From Pseudoalteromonas sp. GCY (GTDB taxonomy: Bacteria; Pseudomonadota; Gammaproteobacteria; Enterobacterales; Alteromonadaceae): a stretch of 64,000 nucleotides of DNA. Positions 45,384 to 57,423 of this stretch are shown here, piece by piece. The notes beneath the pieces were generated by a model, which saw nothing but the letters and a program-made list of their open reading frames with translations, made no database searches and was not told where the DNA came from. The stretch spans positions 2,371,501-2,435,500 of the forward strand of contig NZ_CP068023.1 in assembly GCF_016695175.1 (NCBI RefSeq), read 5' to 3'. Each line of letters starts with the position of its first letter. Within the stretch, counting starts at the first letter, position 1. The translations under genes and the position numbers were made by a program.

Positions 45384-46430
45384 TTAGGGATGCGGACCTG
45401 ACGGTTGTTTTTCTGTGTCGACCTGAGCAAACACCGCTTGGATCTTTTCAGGGATCTTGCGTTGTACTTCTTGCGCAGCTTCTTCAATCGCGGCTAAAAA
45501 TGCCTTCGTTGTAGCATTTCCGTGACTTTTCACAACAATACCGCGCAATCCTACCAGACTTGCGCCGTTATACTGGTCGGGGTTCACCCTTCTATACAAT
45601 TTTTTTATAACGGGTCGAAGTAAAAAGGCCAACGCTTTATAAAAAAAGTGCTTTTTTAACGCTTTGCTAAACTTATGCATGATGAGTTTGGCAATCCCTT
45701 CACAGGTTTTCAAGGCGACGTTACCGACAAATCCCTCACACACAATTACATCAGCTTTGCCAGAGAACATATCGCTCCCCTCACAATAGCCTTGATAATT
45801 AATAACAGATGAGGATTTCATTAATTTTGCAGCTTGCTTGATACCATCATGGCCTTTGATTTCTTCAGAGCCAATGTTTAGCAAACACACTTTAGGTGAA
45901 GGAATATTTAATGCCTCTCCAGCAACGATTGAGCCCATAATACCAAACTGATAGAGGGTTTCAGGGTCACAATGCACATTCGCACCAAGATCAAGCAAAT
46001 AAACGGGCTGCTTTTTCTCTGTTGGAACGGCTGAAATTAACGCGGGGCGCTTGATACCGGGCAACATTTTTAACACATAGTGGGCCATAAAAAAGAGCGC
46101 ACCTGTATTTCCTGAACTAACACAAGCCTGCGCTTCGCCAGATTTCACCAAATCAAGCGCAATACGCATTGAAGACTGCTTTTTATTTCTAAGTGCAGAA
46201 GCAGGTTCACAACCGTTAGTGACGACTTCTTTACAGTGTTTAATTATGAGTCTTGGATGATCCAGCATATTTGCTTTAGTCAAAGCACTTTCAATAACTT
46301 GCTGATTACCACAGAGGATTAAATTTAGATTTGGGTGCTTAAGCACAGCAGCGATAGCTGCGGGGATAGATGAACGGGGGCCGTAATCGCCCCCCATCAT
46401 ATCTAACGCAATGGTTAGATCGGTCAGCAT
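45384..46430 (-). CDS. plsX: PlsX, phosphate acyltransferase
   Basis: A 348-residue PlsX, making acyl-phosphate from acyl-ACP for phospholipid synthesis. It starts [20 protein letters not shown], and includes [28 protein letters not shown] and [13 protein letters not shown]. It follows rpmF by 11 bases. Confidence 0.94.
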   Translation of the reverse strand: MLTDLTIALDMMGGDYGPRSSIPAAIAAVLKHPNLNLILCGNQQVIESALTKANMLDHPRLIIKHCKEVVTNGCEPASALRNKKQSSMRIALDLVKSGEAQACVSSGNTGALFFMAHYVLKMLPGIKRPALISAVPTEKKQPVYLLDLGANVHCDPETLYQFGIMGSIVAGEALNIPSPKVCLLNIGSEEIKGHDGIKQAAKLMKSSSVINYQGYCEGSDMFSGKADVIVCEGFVGNVALKTCEGIAKLIMHKFSKALKKHFFYKALAFLLRPVIKKLYRRVNPDQYNGASLVGLRGIVVKSHGNATTKAFLAAIEEAAQEVQRKIPEKIQAVFAQVDTEKQPSGPHP

Positions 46431-46441
46431 AAAGTAATCTC

Positions 46442-46612
46442 TTACTTAGAAATTACTTTAACGCCTTTGTAGTAACCGTCAGCAGTCACGTGGTGACGAC
46501 GATGAGTCTCGCCAGAAACCTGATCTACAGTTAGAGCTGGTCCACTGATTGCATCGTGTGAACGACGCATACCACGACGTGCGCGTGACTTCTTGCTTTT
46601 TTGTACCGCCAT
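46442..46612 (-). CDS. rpmF: RpmF, ribosomal protein bL32
   Basis: A 56-residue L32 protein found by reading between yceD and plsX. The start [20 protein letters not shown] and the end [17 protein letters not shown] are typical; E. coli L32 has 57 residues. It lacks the zinc cysteines of some L32 forms. AGGAGAAGG lies before the ATG. The yceD-rpmF-plsX order is conserved. Confidence 0.96.
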   Translation of the reverse strand: MAVQKSKKSRARRGMRRSHDAISGPALTVDQVSGETHRRHHVTADGYYKGVKVISK

Positions 46613-46622
46613 TAGCCTTCTC

Positions 46623-47147
46623 CTAAGAATCTTTCTTAAGTTGTTTCAAAATTTCAAATGGATTTGGTTTGCTATCTTCTGCTTCAATTTCACCAAAGCT
46701 CTTTGGCTTATCAGAATAAGAGCATAGTGCTTCATCATGCGTCGGGACTATCGGAATCGCGAGTAGTAGCTCATCTTCGACGATTTGTCTCAGATTTACT
46801 TCACCCTCTTCATCCAGTTCCAACACATCATAACGCTCGGGAAGATCATCCGACTCTGCACCTAATCCGACTGGCGAATACGCAAAGTCTTGTTCCAAAT
46901 CCAACCCTAATTCATCATTACAACGCTGACATACAACGGTTAGATGGGCTCGGACTTTGCCTTGCACAACAACCAAACCTTGTTCGTCGATGTTGAAATG
47001 AATGTCTACCGCTATTTCACTATTTTGATCACGCACAACTTGCTGCAATCGAGAAAGTTCTTCAAGCATTACAACACCGTCATAAGATGCTCGACGTTGC
47101 GCTGCTCTGCATGGATCAATAGTGATGGGAATTTTCACCTTTTGCAT
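46623..47147 (-). CDS. yceD: YceD (DUF177), 23S rRNA accumulation protein
   Basis: A 174-residue protein of the DUF177 family. The two cysteines in [18 protein letters not shown] and the [17 protein letters not shown] motif are diagnostic. It is encoded with L32 across bacteria, and in E. coli it affects 23S rRNA level or processing. It is the first gene of the rpmF-plsX-fab unit and is divergent from yceF (maf). Confidence 0.9.
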   Translation of the reverse strand: MQKVKIPITIDPCRAAQRRASYDGVVMLEELSRLQQVVRDQNSEIAVDIHFNIDEQGLVVVQGKVRAHLTVVCQRCNDELGLDLEQDFAYSPVGLGAESDDLPERYDVLELDEEGEVNLRQIVEDELLLAIPIVPTHDEALCSYSDKPKSFGEIEAEDSKPNPFEILKQLKKDS

Positions 47148-47266
47148 AGGGGCTGCATCATATAGATAGTTACTGTGTTAGTCAAAGTAAAAATACACTT
47201 TCCCTTTGTTTTTCGCGTTATTGCGCATTATCCTGTTGGCAATGTTATCACAAAGATAAAAATCTC

Positions 47267-47869
47267 ATGAAAACGCCCCTTATTCTAGCCTCAAGTTCAC
47301 CATTTAGGCAGTCAATTTTGAAAAAATTAATGCTTCCTTTTGTATCTTTTTCACCAGATGTAGATGAGCAAGCACTCGAAGGAGAATCAGCACGGCAACT
47401 TGTTGCACGATTGAGCGAATTAAAAGCCAAAGCAGCGATAGCAAAATATCAACAAGGTGTGGTGATAGGTTCAGACCAAGTTGCACTATTCAACGGTGAG
47501 ATCCTAGGAAAGCCACATAATAAAGAAAACGCGATTAGGCAACTAAGCCTATTTAGCAATAATCGCGTAACTTTTTTGACTGGTTTAACCGTTTTCGACA
47601 TTGAAAGCGGAAAAACGGTCACTGAAGTGGTACCGTTCCACGTTTACTTTCGCCAACTTACCCAAGCCCAGATCAGTAACTATTGTGATGCGGAAGCACC
47701 TTACAACTGTGCTGGAAGCTTTAAAAGCGAAGGATTAGGGATCTGTCTGTTTGATAAGCTTGAAGGAGAAGACCCCAATACCCTGATTGGTCTTCCCCTT
47801 ATCCAACTCACTAAAACACTGCTCGAGTTTGGTATTGATGTGCTCGCTGAGCAATCAGGCCAACAATAG
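47267..47869 (+). CDS. yceF: YceF (Maf family), 7-methyl-GTP pyrophosphatase
   Basis: A 200-residue Maf protein. The start LILASSSPFRQSILKKL and GSDQVALFNGEILGKPHNKENA are the family signatures, and YNCAGSFKSEGLG is the substrate-specific loop of the YceF subclass, which hydrolyses m7GTP. The 3' end overlaps the convergent HAD gene by 15 bases. Confidence 0.92.
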   Translation: MKTPLILASSSPFRQSILKKLMLPFVSFSPDVDEQALEGESARQLVARLSELKAKAAIAKYQQGVVIGSDQVALFNGEILGKPHNKENAIRQLSLFSNNRVTFLTGLTVFDIESGKTVTEVVPFHVYFRQLTQAQISNYCDAEAPYNCAGSFKSEGLGICLFDKLEGEDPNTLIGLPLIQLTKTLLEFGIDVLAEQSGQQ

Positions 47870-48499
47870 GTGAGATAAATCTCGATAGTTATCGCAAATA
47901 TGGACAGCCGATGTTTGCGATAACTGCTCTCTTGTTGCAACACCCATAGTAACACCGATCGCATCAATGCCTGCGTTCTTCGCTAAATTCATATCAATTA
48001 GCGTATCGCCTATCATGACAGCCTCTGTAGCTTCCACATTTAGTTCAGCCAGAATCTGAAGTAACATATCGGGATGCGGTTTAGACTCCGCCTCACATGC
48101 AGTCCGTGTCGTAACGAAAATATCGCTCAACCCGCTTTCTGCCATCAAACGGTCAAGTCCTATTCGGCTTTTTCCTGTTGCGACCGCAACTTTGATTCCA
48201 TTGCTATTTAATTGTTTTAGAAGTGTTTCAGCGCCTTCAAATAGAGGCGCTGGAGTTTTGTCTTGATGCTTATAGATATATTTATAAGCCGCTATTAAAG
48301 ACGCTAATTTGTCTTCATGATTTGGAAAAAGTGTCAGTATCGCTTTATCGAGAGACAGGCCGATAATACTTTTCGCCGCTTCATTACTGACTGGTGCAAT
48401 TCCACAAGATTCAGCAGCTTTATGAATAGTATTTACGATTTTTGGCACAGAGTCCATGACGGTGCCATCCCAGTCGAAAATTACACACTTATACTGCAT
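47855..48499 (-). CDS. HAD-family phosphatase (phosphoglycolate-type)
   Basis: A 214-residue HAD-IA hydrolase. Motif I is FDWDGTVMDS with both catalytic Asp residues, motif II is VAVATGKSR, motif III Lys in ESKPHPDM, and motif IV MIGDTLIDMNLAKNAG. The substrate is uncertain; it resembles phosphoglycolate phosphatases. It is 1 base from the rluC stop and thus in the same operon. Confidence 0.85.
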   Translation of the reverse strand: MQYKCVIFDWDGTVMDSVPKIVNTIHKAAESCGIAPVSNEAAKSIIGLSLDKAILTLFPNHEDKLASLIAAYKYIYKHQDKTPAPLFEGAETLLKQLNSNGIKVAVATGKSRIGLDRLMAESGLSDIFVTTRTACEAESKPHPDMLLQILAELNVEATEAVMIGDTLIDMNLAKNAGIDAIGVTMGVATREQLSQTSAVHICDNYRDLSHLLLA

Positions 48500-48500
48500 G

Positions 48501-49451
48501 TTACTTCCTTAGTTTAATTAAGCATGCTTCCAAAGCCCCATCCAATGGCGCTTCTACATGATGTGTCGTTTCTGTTTTCGGGTGCATAAACCTGAGCTCT
48601 TTGGCATGCAAAAACAGCCTATTTAATCCCACTTCACGCATTTTGGCATCAAACACCTGATCGCCATACTTATCATCACACGCAATTGGATGTCCTTTAC
48701 ATTGAGTATGTACTCGGATCTGGTGCGTTCTGCCTGTTACGGGTGACGCTTGCACTAAAGTTGCGGACTCAAAACGCTCGACGACTCTAAAACGAGTATG
48801 AGAAGGTTTACCTTGCTCATGGTCCACTCGCACCACTCGCTCACCTGACTTTAAGGTATTTTTACGTAGCGGTTCGGTGACATTTTTATGTTTGGCATCC
48901 CATAGCCCTGAAACTAGCGCAAGGTAATTTTTCTCCATGGTCTTTTCTCTTAGCTGCTCATGAAGTCCTTTAAGCACAGCGCGGCGCTTTGAAATCAACA
49001 AACAACCCGATGTGTCGCGGTCCAAACGGTGAACTAACTCCAAGCTTTGCTCTTGCGGACGTAATGCTCTTAATGCTTCAATTAAACCATAGCTTAAGCC
49101 GCTGCCACCATGTACCGCCATACCGGCTGGCTTATTTATAACTATCAGATACTTATCTTCATAAAGAATGGCATCTTCTAAGTTTGCGACTTTATCTAGG
49201 TTTTTAGGCACAAACTCTGTTTTCTCTGCAACACGCACAGGTGGGATACGGATTTCATCATTGATTTGTAGTTTATATACAGGCTTCACCCGCTTTTTGT
49301 TTACGCGCACTTCCCCTTTACGAAGAATTTTATATACGGCGCTTTTTGGCACCCCTTTCAAATGCGTAACTAAAAAGTTATCGATCCTTTGACCTTCTTG
49401 GTCTTCAGTCACGGTAACGAAGCTAACTTGTAATGCGGGTTTCTCTGACAT
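48501..49451 (-). CDS. rluC: RluC, 23S rRNA pseudouridine synthase
   Basis: A 316-residue RluA-type enzyme. The N-terminal S4 domain (RIDNFLVTHLKGVPKSAVYKILRKGEVRVN) precedes the catalytic Asp in VHRLDRDTSGCLLISK and the TGRTHQIRVH loop. RluC modifies positions 955, 2504 and 2580 of 23S rRNA. It is divergent from rne, as in E. coli. Confidence 0.93.
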   Translation of the reverse strand: MSEKPALQVSFVTVTEDQEGQRIDNFLVTHLKGVPKSAVYKILRKGEVRVNKKRVKPVYKLQINDEIRIPPVRVAEKTEFVPKNLDKVANLEDAILYEDKYLIVINKPAGMAVHGGSGLSYGLIEALRALRPQEQSLELVHRLDRDTSGCLLISKRRAVLKGLHEQLREKTMEKNYLALVSGLWDAKHKNVTEPLRKNTLKSGERVVRVDHEQGKPSHTRFRVVERFESATLVQASPVTGRTHQIRVHTQCKGHPIACDDKYGDQVFDAKMREVGLNRLFLHAKELRFMHPKTETTHHVEAPLDGALEACLIKLRK

Positions 49452-49599
49452 TGCCTAATCACTGATTTGAGTAATAATTTAGTTGCTATCTCGACATTAT
49501 TAGTGGGATAATCAGGCCGCAAATTTTTGCGAGGTGCTTTTTATCGCAAAAACAATGTCGTGATGCACATCTTGGATGGCAGATCATACAGATTAGAGC

Positions 49600-50061
49600 T
49601 AATATTTCCAAAGCTTTTATCATGCATCTAAGATAAACACGTGCGAACAGTCAGTGCGAAGCGCGTAATATTTCGTTTAATGACTGGACACGATGAACAA
49701 ACCAAAAAGCAAGAAATTAAAATTTGTCTGATACGTTTACCACAGTTGCAGTGATACCCGTGCATAGCAGGCCGCAACTCGTGAATAACCACAAAGCAAT
49801 CAAGTTAAAAGATGGTGATAGCCAAGCTTGGCAAACCAAGCTCAACTTACCCCGTGCATGACTACTTTGTGAAACGAATAAACGTGCAAAAAGCGAACGA
49901 TGGATCAGTGATTTTACCCTGATTTAAAGTGGAAACTGTGAATATGTTCCCTTTCCCCCAGTCGTGAGACTGCATCATTTAATAGGAACATCCAAGGTGT
50001 AGCACGCTGTCGCTGGCAAGACGTATCAGGCGCTGTAAATAATTAAGTAGAGAATTACAAT
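49600..50061 (+). promoter_or_regulatory. Structured rne leader (RNase E 5' UTR element)
   Basis: The 610-base gap between rluC and rne holds several strong hairpins and no gene. Visible stems: CGTG/CACG, CAGTCA/TGACTG (49648-49653 / 49681-49686) and CGAA/TTCG nested; AGCTTGG/CCAAGCT (49825-49831 / 49836-49842); and ATGTTCC/GGAACAT (49944-49950 / 49985-49991) enclosing CAGTC/GACTG (49959-49963 / 49968-49972) beside a CTTTCCCCC bulge. In E. coli a 361-base rne leader with hairpins (hp2, hp3) lets RNase E cut its own mRNA and so tune its level. The position and length suggest the same use here. Confidence 0.7.
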
Positions 50062-53000
50062 ATGAAACGTATGCTGATCAATGCAACGCAGCAAGAAGAA
50101 ATGCGCGTGGCACTGGTTGACGGCCAGCGTCTATACGATCTAGATATAGAAAGCCCTGGTCACGAACAGAAAAAAGCCAATATCTATAAGGGTAAAATTA
50201 CCCGTATCGAACCATCCCTAGAAGCCGCATTTGTTGATTATGGCGCTGAGCGTCACGGATTCCTTCCTTTAAAAGAAATCGCTAAAACGTATTTCCCAGA
50301 TGGCTATACATTCAATGGTCGCCCTAACATCAAAGACGTGATCAAAGAAGGTCAAGAAGTCATCGTTCAGGTTGATAAAGAAGAACGTGGTCAAAAAGGC
50401 GCGGCACTCACAACGTTTATCAGCGTCGCTGGTAGTTACTTGGTATTAATGCCTAATAACCCAAGAGCTGGCGGTATTTCACGTCGTATCGAAGGTGACG
50501 AGCGCATTGAGCTAAAAGAAGCATTGAGTCGCTTAAACGTACCTAAGGGTATGGGTCTTATCGTTCGCACCGCGGGCGTAGGTAAATCTTTCGAAGAACT
50601 AGAGTACGACCTTAAGGCGCTACTCGTTCATTGGGACGCAATCCAAAATGCTGCAAATAGCGGTAAAGCACCTTTCTTAATTCACCAAGAAAGTAACGTG
50701 ATCTTCCGTGCAATTCGCGATTATTTACGTCGTGATATTGGTGAGATCCTAATTGATAAACCGCGTGTTTTTGAAGAAGCGAAGGCGCATATCGAGCGTT
50801 TCCGTCCAGATTTCATCAATCGTGTTAAGCTTTATCAAAACGATGTGCCGTTATTTACGCATTATCAAATTGAGAGTCAGATTGAGTCAGCTTTCCAGCG
50901 TGAAGTGCGTTTGCCTTCAGGTGGTTCTATCGTTATTGATCCTACAGAAGCACTCACTTCTATCGATATCAACTCGTCAAAAGCGACGAAAGGTGGCGAT
51001 ATCGAAGAGACGGCGCTGAACACTAACTTAGAAGCGGCTGACGAGATTGCACGCCAGTTACGTTTACGTGACCTAGGTGGCCTAATCGTTATCGATTTTA
51101 TCGATATGACTCCGCCTCGCCATCAACGTGAAGTAGAGAACCGCTTGAAAGAAGCCGTTCGTACTGACCGTGCTCGCGTGCAAATCGGTAAGATTTCTCG
51201 TTTCGGCCTATTAGAAATGTCGCGTCAACGTTTGCGCCCGTCTTTAGGTGAAGCGAGCCAACATACGTGTCCACGCTGTGACGGCCAAGGCACCATTCGC
51301 TCAAACGAATCCATTGCTTTGTCTATCTTGCGTCTAATCGAAGAAGAAGCGATAAAAGATAATACCGCTCAGGTCAACGCCCAAGTGCCTGTCGCGGTTG
51401 GTGCTTACTTATTAAATGAAAAGCGTCGTTCTGTGCAACGCATCGAAAAGCGCCACGAGTGCCACGTTGTTATCATTCCTAACCAACACTTAGAAACACC
51501 GCACTATGAAGTGGTTAGATTGCGTAAAGATGAGACAACAGAAGCTGCAAGCTATGAGCAGATCACCGCGCCTGAGCCTGAAGTCGTTGAAATTGCTCGA
51601 GCTCAAGCGATTGTAAAAGAGGAGCCTGTGTTAAAAGGTGTCGTTATGCCTGATGCACCAGCGCCTGCACCCGCACCGACTCCAGCTCAAGCAGCAAAAC
51701 CACAAACTCGTAAGCCACAAGCACAACCAGCTCAAAACGGCATCAGCCTGTTTGCGAAGATTGGTCAATGGTTCAAGAGCCTATTTGCTACTGACAGCGA
51801 TAACCAAGAAGAAAACAAATCTTCTGAAGAAAAATCATCACGCGATAACAACCGTGATAATCGCCGTCGCAATAATAACAATCGTCGTCGTAACAATAAC
51901 CGCCGTCGTAACGATCAACAAAAAGAGACAACGGTTGAATCGAAAGACGAAAACAGCAGTAACGAGCAACGTGGTGATAACCGCAAACGCCGTCGTCCAA
52001 ATAACAGAAAACGCCAAGATCAGGACAAAGCAAACCGTCCAGCTAAGGAATCTGTAAACGATAACGTTGAAGCGGTCGAGGCTAACGACGCGCCAGTTAA
52101 AGAAGCGACATTAAAACCACGCAGACAAAGACGTAATCTTCGCAAGAAGGTACGTGTGGAAGAAACCAACGCACAGGATACTAACACATCAGAGCAAACT
52201 AGCACTGAAGAAGTGAAAGTAGAAGCAAAGCCGCTTGAACAACCAGCGAAAACGGCATCTGAGTCTAAAGCTGAACAAAAGCCAAGGCAAAGAAAAGCGA
52301 AACCTGTCGCGGATAAGTCAGAACAAGAGTCTGCAACTAACGAACAAGTAGCAGCACCTTCTGAACAAGCTGACGTACACGCTCAAGCAAAGCAGCAAGA
52401 AACTGCTAACACTGAGCGCCACGAACAAAACGATGTTACCGAGGTAGTATCTGCTGAACTTTCAGAATCGCAAATTGATGACGAAAATAAAGAAGGCCGC
52501 ACTCGCTCTAGACGTTCTCCGCGTCACCTGAGAGCGGCAGGTCAACGTCGCCGTCGTCAGGATACGCCTGAAAAAGGTCAAGCTGCCGCATTTGTACCCG
52601 TAGCCGATCAAGCCGCTGCAGAATACGAAGCTGAGCTAAAAGCGAAATCTTCTTTTGACAGTGAAACTCAAGCGGAAGTGCAGCAAGAAGCAAGCACAGT
52701 TGAGACTCAGTCATCACCTGAAACGGTAACTGAAGACAATGCACCAGCGGCTGAAGCGACAGTTTCTGAGACGCCAACTGATGCAAAGCAAGATGTCGAA
52801 GCTAAGCCAGCCGAATCACCGGTTGACGAAAATAAAGCGCAACTAGTGGAGCCTGTAAACGAAGTTGAGGCAACCACTGCTGAAGCACCATTGCAACAAA
52901 CTGCACAGCCAGAAACGTCTGCAAGCGCTGACAAAGTGGTCGCAGAAGAGCTAGACGTCGCGCAGCCAGAAGAAGCAAATGTGGTTAAAGCTGAGCCAAT

Positions 53001-53481
53001 CGCTGACACAGTAGAGACTGAACAAGTTGAAACGGCGAAGGCTGAGGATGAAGCTGCGACTGAAACTGAGACTGAAACTGCAGTTGTAGAAGAAACTCAG
53101 GCTTCTGACGCGGAGGCAACACCAGAAGTTCAGGAGCCAGCAGTCGAGACACCGGCAACAGAAACGGTTGTGGAAACAACAGCAGCTGAAGCAGCTACTG
53201 AATCTTCAACTGAAGAGACACCAGCCGTTGACGCTGTTGAAGCACCTACTCAACAGGTCGTAAACGGTAATTCAGTACAAAGCCGTGTACGCTTCAACCA
53301 AACGGCTGCCGCGCCAATGACAAAAGCACAAAGCGTGATTGAGGATGTTGTGGTAGAAACACCATCTGCGATGCCACATGAACTACGTCAGGCTGTGGCG
53401 AATAGTGGCTTGGGTGTTGGCTCTAAGTCACCAACAGGCAGAGCAAGCGCCGACATGGCCTCTCCTGCTCAGGTTGACTAA
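50062..53481 (+). CDS. rne: RNase E, degradosome endonuclease
   Basis: A 1139-residue RNase E. The S1 domain lies in residues 35-120 ([24 protein letters not shown]), the 5' sensor in the GIS(R)RIEGDER region, and the catalytic DNase-I-like site around [14 protein letters not shown] (the metal-binding Asp residues). The zinc link is [13 protein letters not shown]. After residue 520 the protein is disordered: an amphipathic membrane anchor ([18 protein letters not shown], about 558-575), two arginine-rich RNA-binding stretches ([19 protein letters not shown], about 598), and a long Glu/Ala/Thr-rich tail. The C-terminal [17 protein letters not shown] may be a PNPase-binding peptide. A terminator follows. 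Confidence 0.95.
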   Translation: MKRMLINATQQEEMRVALVDGQRLYDLDIESPGHEQKKANIYKGKITRIEPSLEAAFVDYGAERHGFLPLKEIAKTYFPDGYTFNGRPNIKDVIKEGQEVIVQVDKEERGQKGAALTTFISVAGSYLVLMPNNPRAGGISRRIEGDERIELKEALSRLNVPKGMGLIVRTAGVGKSFEELEYDLKALLVHWDAIQNAANSGKAPFLIHQESNVIFRAIRDYLRRDIGEILIDKPRVFEEAKAHIERFRPDFINRVKLYQNDVPLFTHYQIESQIESAFQREVRLPSGGSIVIDPTEALTSIDINSSKATKGGDIEETALNTNLEAADEIARQLRLRDLGGLIVIDFIDMTPPRHQREVENRLKEAVRTDRARVQIGKISRFGLLEMSRQRLRPSLGEASQHTCPRCDGQGTIRSNESIALSILRLIEEEAIKDNTAQVNAQVPVAVGAYLLNEKRRSVQRIEKRHECHVVIIPNQHLETPHYEVVRLRKDETTEAASYEQITAPEPEVVEIARAQAIVKEEPVLKGVVMPDAPAPAPAPTPAQAAKPQTRKPQAQPAQNGISLFAKIGQWFKSLFATDSDNQEENKSSEEKSSRDNNRDNRRRNNNNRRRNNNRRRNDQQKETTVESKDENSSNEQRGDNRKRRRPNNRKRQDQDKANRPAKESVNDNVEAVEANDAPVKEATLKPRRQRRNLRKKVRVEETNAQDTNTSEQTSTEEVKVEAKPLEQPAKTASESKAEQKPRQRKAKPVADKSEQESATNEQVAAPSEQADVHAQAKQQETANTERHEQNDVTEVVSAELSESQIDDENKEGRTRSRRSPRHLRAAGQRRRRQDTPEKGQAAAFVPVADQAAAEYEAELKAKSSFDSETQAEVQQEASTVETQSSPETVTEDNAPAAEATVSETPTDAKQDVEAKPAESPVDENKAQLVEPVNEVEATTAEAPLQQTAQPETSASADKVVAEELDVAQPEEANVVKAEPIADTVETEQVETAKAEDEAATETETETAVVEETQASDAEATPEVQEPAVETPATETVVETTAAEAATESSTEETPAVDAVEAPTQQVVNGNSVQSRVRFNQTAAAPMTKAQSVIEDVVVETPSAMPHELRQAVANSGLGVGSKSPTGRASADMASPAQVD

Positions 53482-53491
53482 GCAGTAATTG

Positions 53492-53521
53492 AAAAGCCAG
53501 TCTTTTTAGACTGGCTTTTTT
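53492..53521 (+). terminator. rne terminator
   Basis: AAAAGCCAGTCT (53492-53503), loop TTTT, AGACTGGCTTTT (53508-53519), with six T's. Confidence 0.9.
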
Positions 53522-53629
53522 GTGTCCGAATTTTACTGAGCAGACAAATGGTAATACCAGTCCTTCGTAGCACTCCGTGCTATTTATCAGTAGAATGCCG
53601 TCAATTCTTTGATCGTTAAAGTCAAAAGT

Positions 53630-55288
53630 ATGATCACACTTAAGAGATTTAAAAACGCCTCTTTAAAAGGTGACCTATTCGGTGGTGTAACCACTGCAAT
53701 TATTTCTTTACCACTCGCACTCGCTTTTGGTGTTGCCTCTGGCGCTGGCGCAGAAGCTGGGATGTGGGGCGCAATTTTAGTTGGCTTATTTGCCGCGCTG
53801 TTCGGTGGTTCAACCTCCCTCATTTCTGAACCAACCGGCCCAATGACTGTTATCATGACAGCAGTACTCACCGCCATGATGAGCAAGTACCCCGAAAATG
53901 GTCTTGCGATGGGCTTTACTGTTGTCATGATGGCAGGTGCTTTTCAGGTTTTACTGGGTACGCTCAAGTTAGGTAAATACGTTACCTTGATGCCTTACAG
54001 CGTCATCTCCGGATTTATGTCTGGTATTGGTGTTATCCTCATTATTTTGCAGCTTGCTCCTTTACTTGGACATCAAGCGCCTGCTGGTGGTGTTGTTGGC
54101 ACTTTGTCTAACTTGCCTAGCCTGCTGATGGACTTACACTTTTCTGAGTTGTTCCTCGGGGTGATCACGCTTGCAATCTTATTCAAAATGCCAAGTAAGT
54201 GGCGCCAGTACGTCCCCGCTCAACTGGTCGCACTCGTCGCCGTTACACTGCTTTCAATCATTATTTTTGACACCGATAGTATTCGCCGCATCGGAGAAAT
54301 TCCAAGTGGCCTGCCAAGTATTGTGTTTCCAGTATTATCACCAGAGCTATTAGTTGAAATGCTTATCGACGCATTGGTACTGGGCACTTTGGGTTGTATA
54401 GATACGTTGTTAACAGCAGTAATAGCCGACAGTTTAACGCGAACCGAGCATGATTCTGATAAGGAACTCAGAGGCCAAGGTATTGCCAATATGATAGCTG
54501 GCCTTTTTGGTGCATTGCCAGGTGCTGGCGCAACGATGGGAACTGTGGTCAATATTCAAGTGGGCGCTCGCTCGCCAATCGCTGGCATATTCAGGGCACT
54601 AATTTTGATGGCCGTAGTCTTTATCGCGGGCAGCCTGACCGAGCCAATCCCAATGGCGGTGCTTGCTGGTATTGCAGTGTATGTTGGTTTTAATATTCTG
54701 GATTGGAGTTTTATCCAGCGTGCTCATAAGCTTAGTGTCAGTCAAATGGCGATTATGTATGGCGTAATGCTACTTACCGTTTTTGTTGACCTGATTGTTG
54801 CCGTGGGCCTTGGTGTATTTATCTCTAATGTGATGATCATAGAGAGATTAAGCCGAGTGCAAGCCAATCACGTTAAAGCAATTAGCGACAGTGATAGCGA
54901 TGAAGATGTGCCACTAACGAAAAAAGAAAGCGAGCTGTTAGATAAAGCCAACGGTAAACTATTATTCTTTTATCTTTCCGGGCCAATGATTTTTAGCGTC
55001 TCAAAAGCAATCGCAAGACAACACCGCAAGATTAGTGAATACAAAGCCATGGTATTAGATTTAAGCGACGTAGCTATGATTGATGTCACCGTGGGCTTAG
55101 CCATTGAAAATGCGATTACAGATGCGCTTGATGCGAACTGTAGCGTGTTTATCTATTCACCGAATTTGGAGACCACCGATAAACTCAAGCGCTTAAACAT
55201 TCATGACCGTCTAGGCGACCGTGCATTTTGTGATAGTCGCGAGATAGCGCTCAGTCAAGCCATTGATACTATGGCTAAAACTTATTAA
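53630..55288 (+). CDS. SulP-family anion transporter
   Basis: A 552-residue SulP protein. About 12 membrane segments (with GVTTAIISLPLALAFGVASGAGAEAGMWGA near the start, and GGSTSLISEPTGPMTVIMTA as the substrate-site motif) precede a C-terminal STAS domain (from about residue 440: LLFFYLSGPMIFSVSKAI, MVLDLSDVAMIDVT). Members carry bicarbonate or sulfate with Na+; which one here is not clear. The ATG at 53630 is chosen; a TTG 21 bases upstream is possible. The 3' end overlaps the convergent LysR gene by 14 bases. Confidence 0.87.
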   Translation: MITLKRFKNASLKGDLFGGVTTAIISLPLALAFGVASGAGAEAGMWGAILVGLFAALFGGSTSLISEPTGPMTVIMTAVLTAMMSKYPENGLAMGFTVVMMAGAFQVLLGTLKLGKYVTLMPYSVISGFMSGIGVILIILQLAPLLGHQAPAGGVVGTLSNLPSLLMDLHFSELFLGVITLAILFKMPSKWRQYVPAQLVALVAVTLLSIIIFDTDSIRRIGEIPSGLPSIVFPVLSPELLVEMLIDALVLGTLGCIDTLLTAVIADSLTRTEHDSDKELRGQGIANMIAGLFGALPGAGATMGTVVNIQVGARSPIAGIFRALILMAVVFIAGSLTEPIPMAVLAGIAVYVGFNILDWSFIQRAHKLSVSQMAIMYGVMLLTVFVDLIVAVGLGVFISNVMIIERLSRVQANHVKAISDSDSDEDVPLTKKESELLDKANGKLLFFYLSGPMIFSVSKAIARQHRKISEYKAMVLDLSDVAMIDVTVGLAIENAITDALDANCSVFIYSPNLETTDKLKRLNIHDRLGDRAFCDSREIALSQAIDTMAKTY

Positions 55289-56150
55289 AGTGCGCACTCA
55301 AGTGATCCAGTAATAACCGTAAGCTGGTGGCGACAAATTGTCTGGGTGGATACAGCGCCCAGACGCCTTCTTCTTCAGGTCTAAAGTTGGTTAGTACCTC
55401 TGTTAACTCACCACTCTCTAGCGCCTCCTGCACGTAATAATGTGGTAATTGTACCAAACCTAAGCCTTGCTTTGCTGCTTCCAAGAGCCCCCAACCACTG
55501 TTGCAACGAAGTGGCCCCACCACTTTAATTTGCCGCGCTTTACCGTGCTCAACAAAGCGCCATTCGCTACTATTACCAATCAAACATTTATGATTGCTAA
55601 GCTCAGCGAGCGTATGCGGTTGGCCAAATTGATTTAAATAGATATTTGCACCACACACCATGGTTTTACGTGTGGTTAGCCGTTTGGCGCGCAGAGATGA
55701 ATCTTGTAACTTGCCGAGTCGAATTGCCAAGTCAAAGCCCTTATCGAGCAAGTCGACTTGGTTGTTCGTCAAATGCATTTCAACCTCAACTTTTGGATAC
55801 AAACGCATAAAGTCAACCACAGCAGGCATGACATAAGACTCGCCGTACATCACCGGTGCGGTGAGCTTGAGTTTACCTGTTGGCTGTCTGTCACGTTGAC
55901 GGATTGCTGCAGTGGCGTCATCTAACCCATGTTGTAAATGCTTTGCGTAAGATAAAAACACTTCTCCTTCCTGGGTCAGTGCCAATTTTCGGGTGGTGCG
56001 CGTCAAAAGTTGTATGTTGAGCCGCTCCTCTAACATTTTCACTCGACGACTAATTTGCGCAACAGACGTATTTAACTGAGTTGCAGCCCCACTAAAAGAG
56101 CCATTACTCACTACCGCAACAAACTCATCGATGCCAATCCATCTATCCAT
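55275..56150 (-). CDS. LysR regulator, divergent from frmA
   Basis: A 291-residue LysR protein starting MDRWIGIDEFVAVVSNGSFSGAATQLNTSVAQISRRVKMLEERLNI. The long frame adds 15 unsupported residues. The divergent position (95 bases from frmA) suggests it controls frmA-fghA in response to formaldehyde or related stress. Confidence 0.86.
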   Translation of the reverse strand: MDRWIGIDEFVAVVSNGSFSGAATQLNTSVAQISRRVKMLEERLNIQLLTRTTRKLALTQEGEVFLSYAKHLQHGLDDATAAIRQRDRQPTGKLKLTAPVMYGESYVMPAVVDFMRLYPKVEVEMHLTNNQVDLLDKGFDLAIRLGKLQDSSLRAKRLTTRKTMVCGANIYLNQFGQPHTLAELSNHKCLIGNSSEWRFVEHGKARQIKVVGPLRCNSGWGLLEAAKQGLGLVQLPHYYVQEALESGELTEVLTNFRPEEEGVWALYPPRQFVATSLRLLLDHLSAHFNKF

Positions 56151-56209
56151 TATTACATATACGTAAAAGTCTTTATGATTTTTATAGATTATCAAAAATA
56201 ATAATGTAG

Positions 56210-57367
<1,158 letters not shown>

Positions 57368-57423
57368 TATCCGCTCAAGGACGCATAGGTTGCGTCCTAT
57401 TTCGCTTAATTAAGGAGCACTTG

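Noticed and set aside
51788..52033. Minus-strand frames inside rne
   Set aside because: They mirror the repetitive Arg/Asn-rich coding region of rne and have no promoter or ribosome site.
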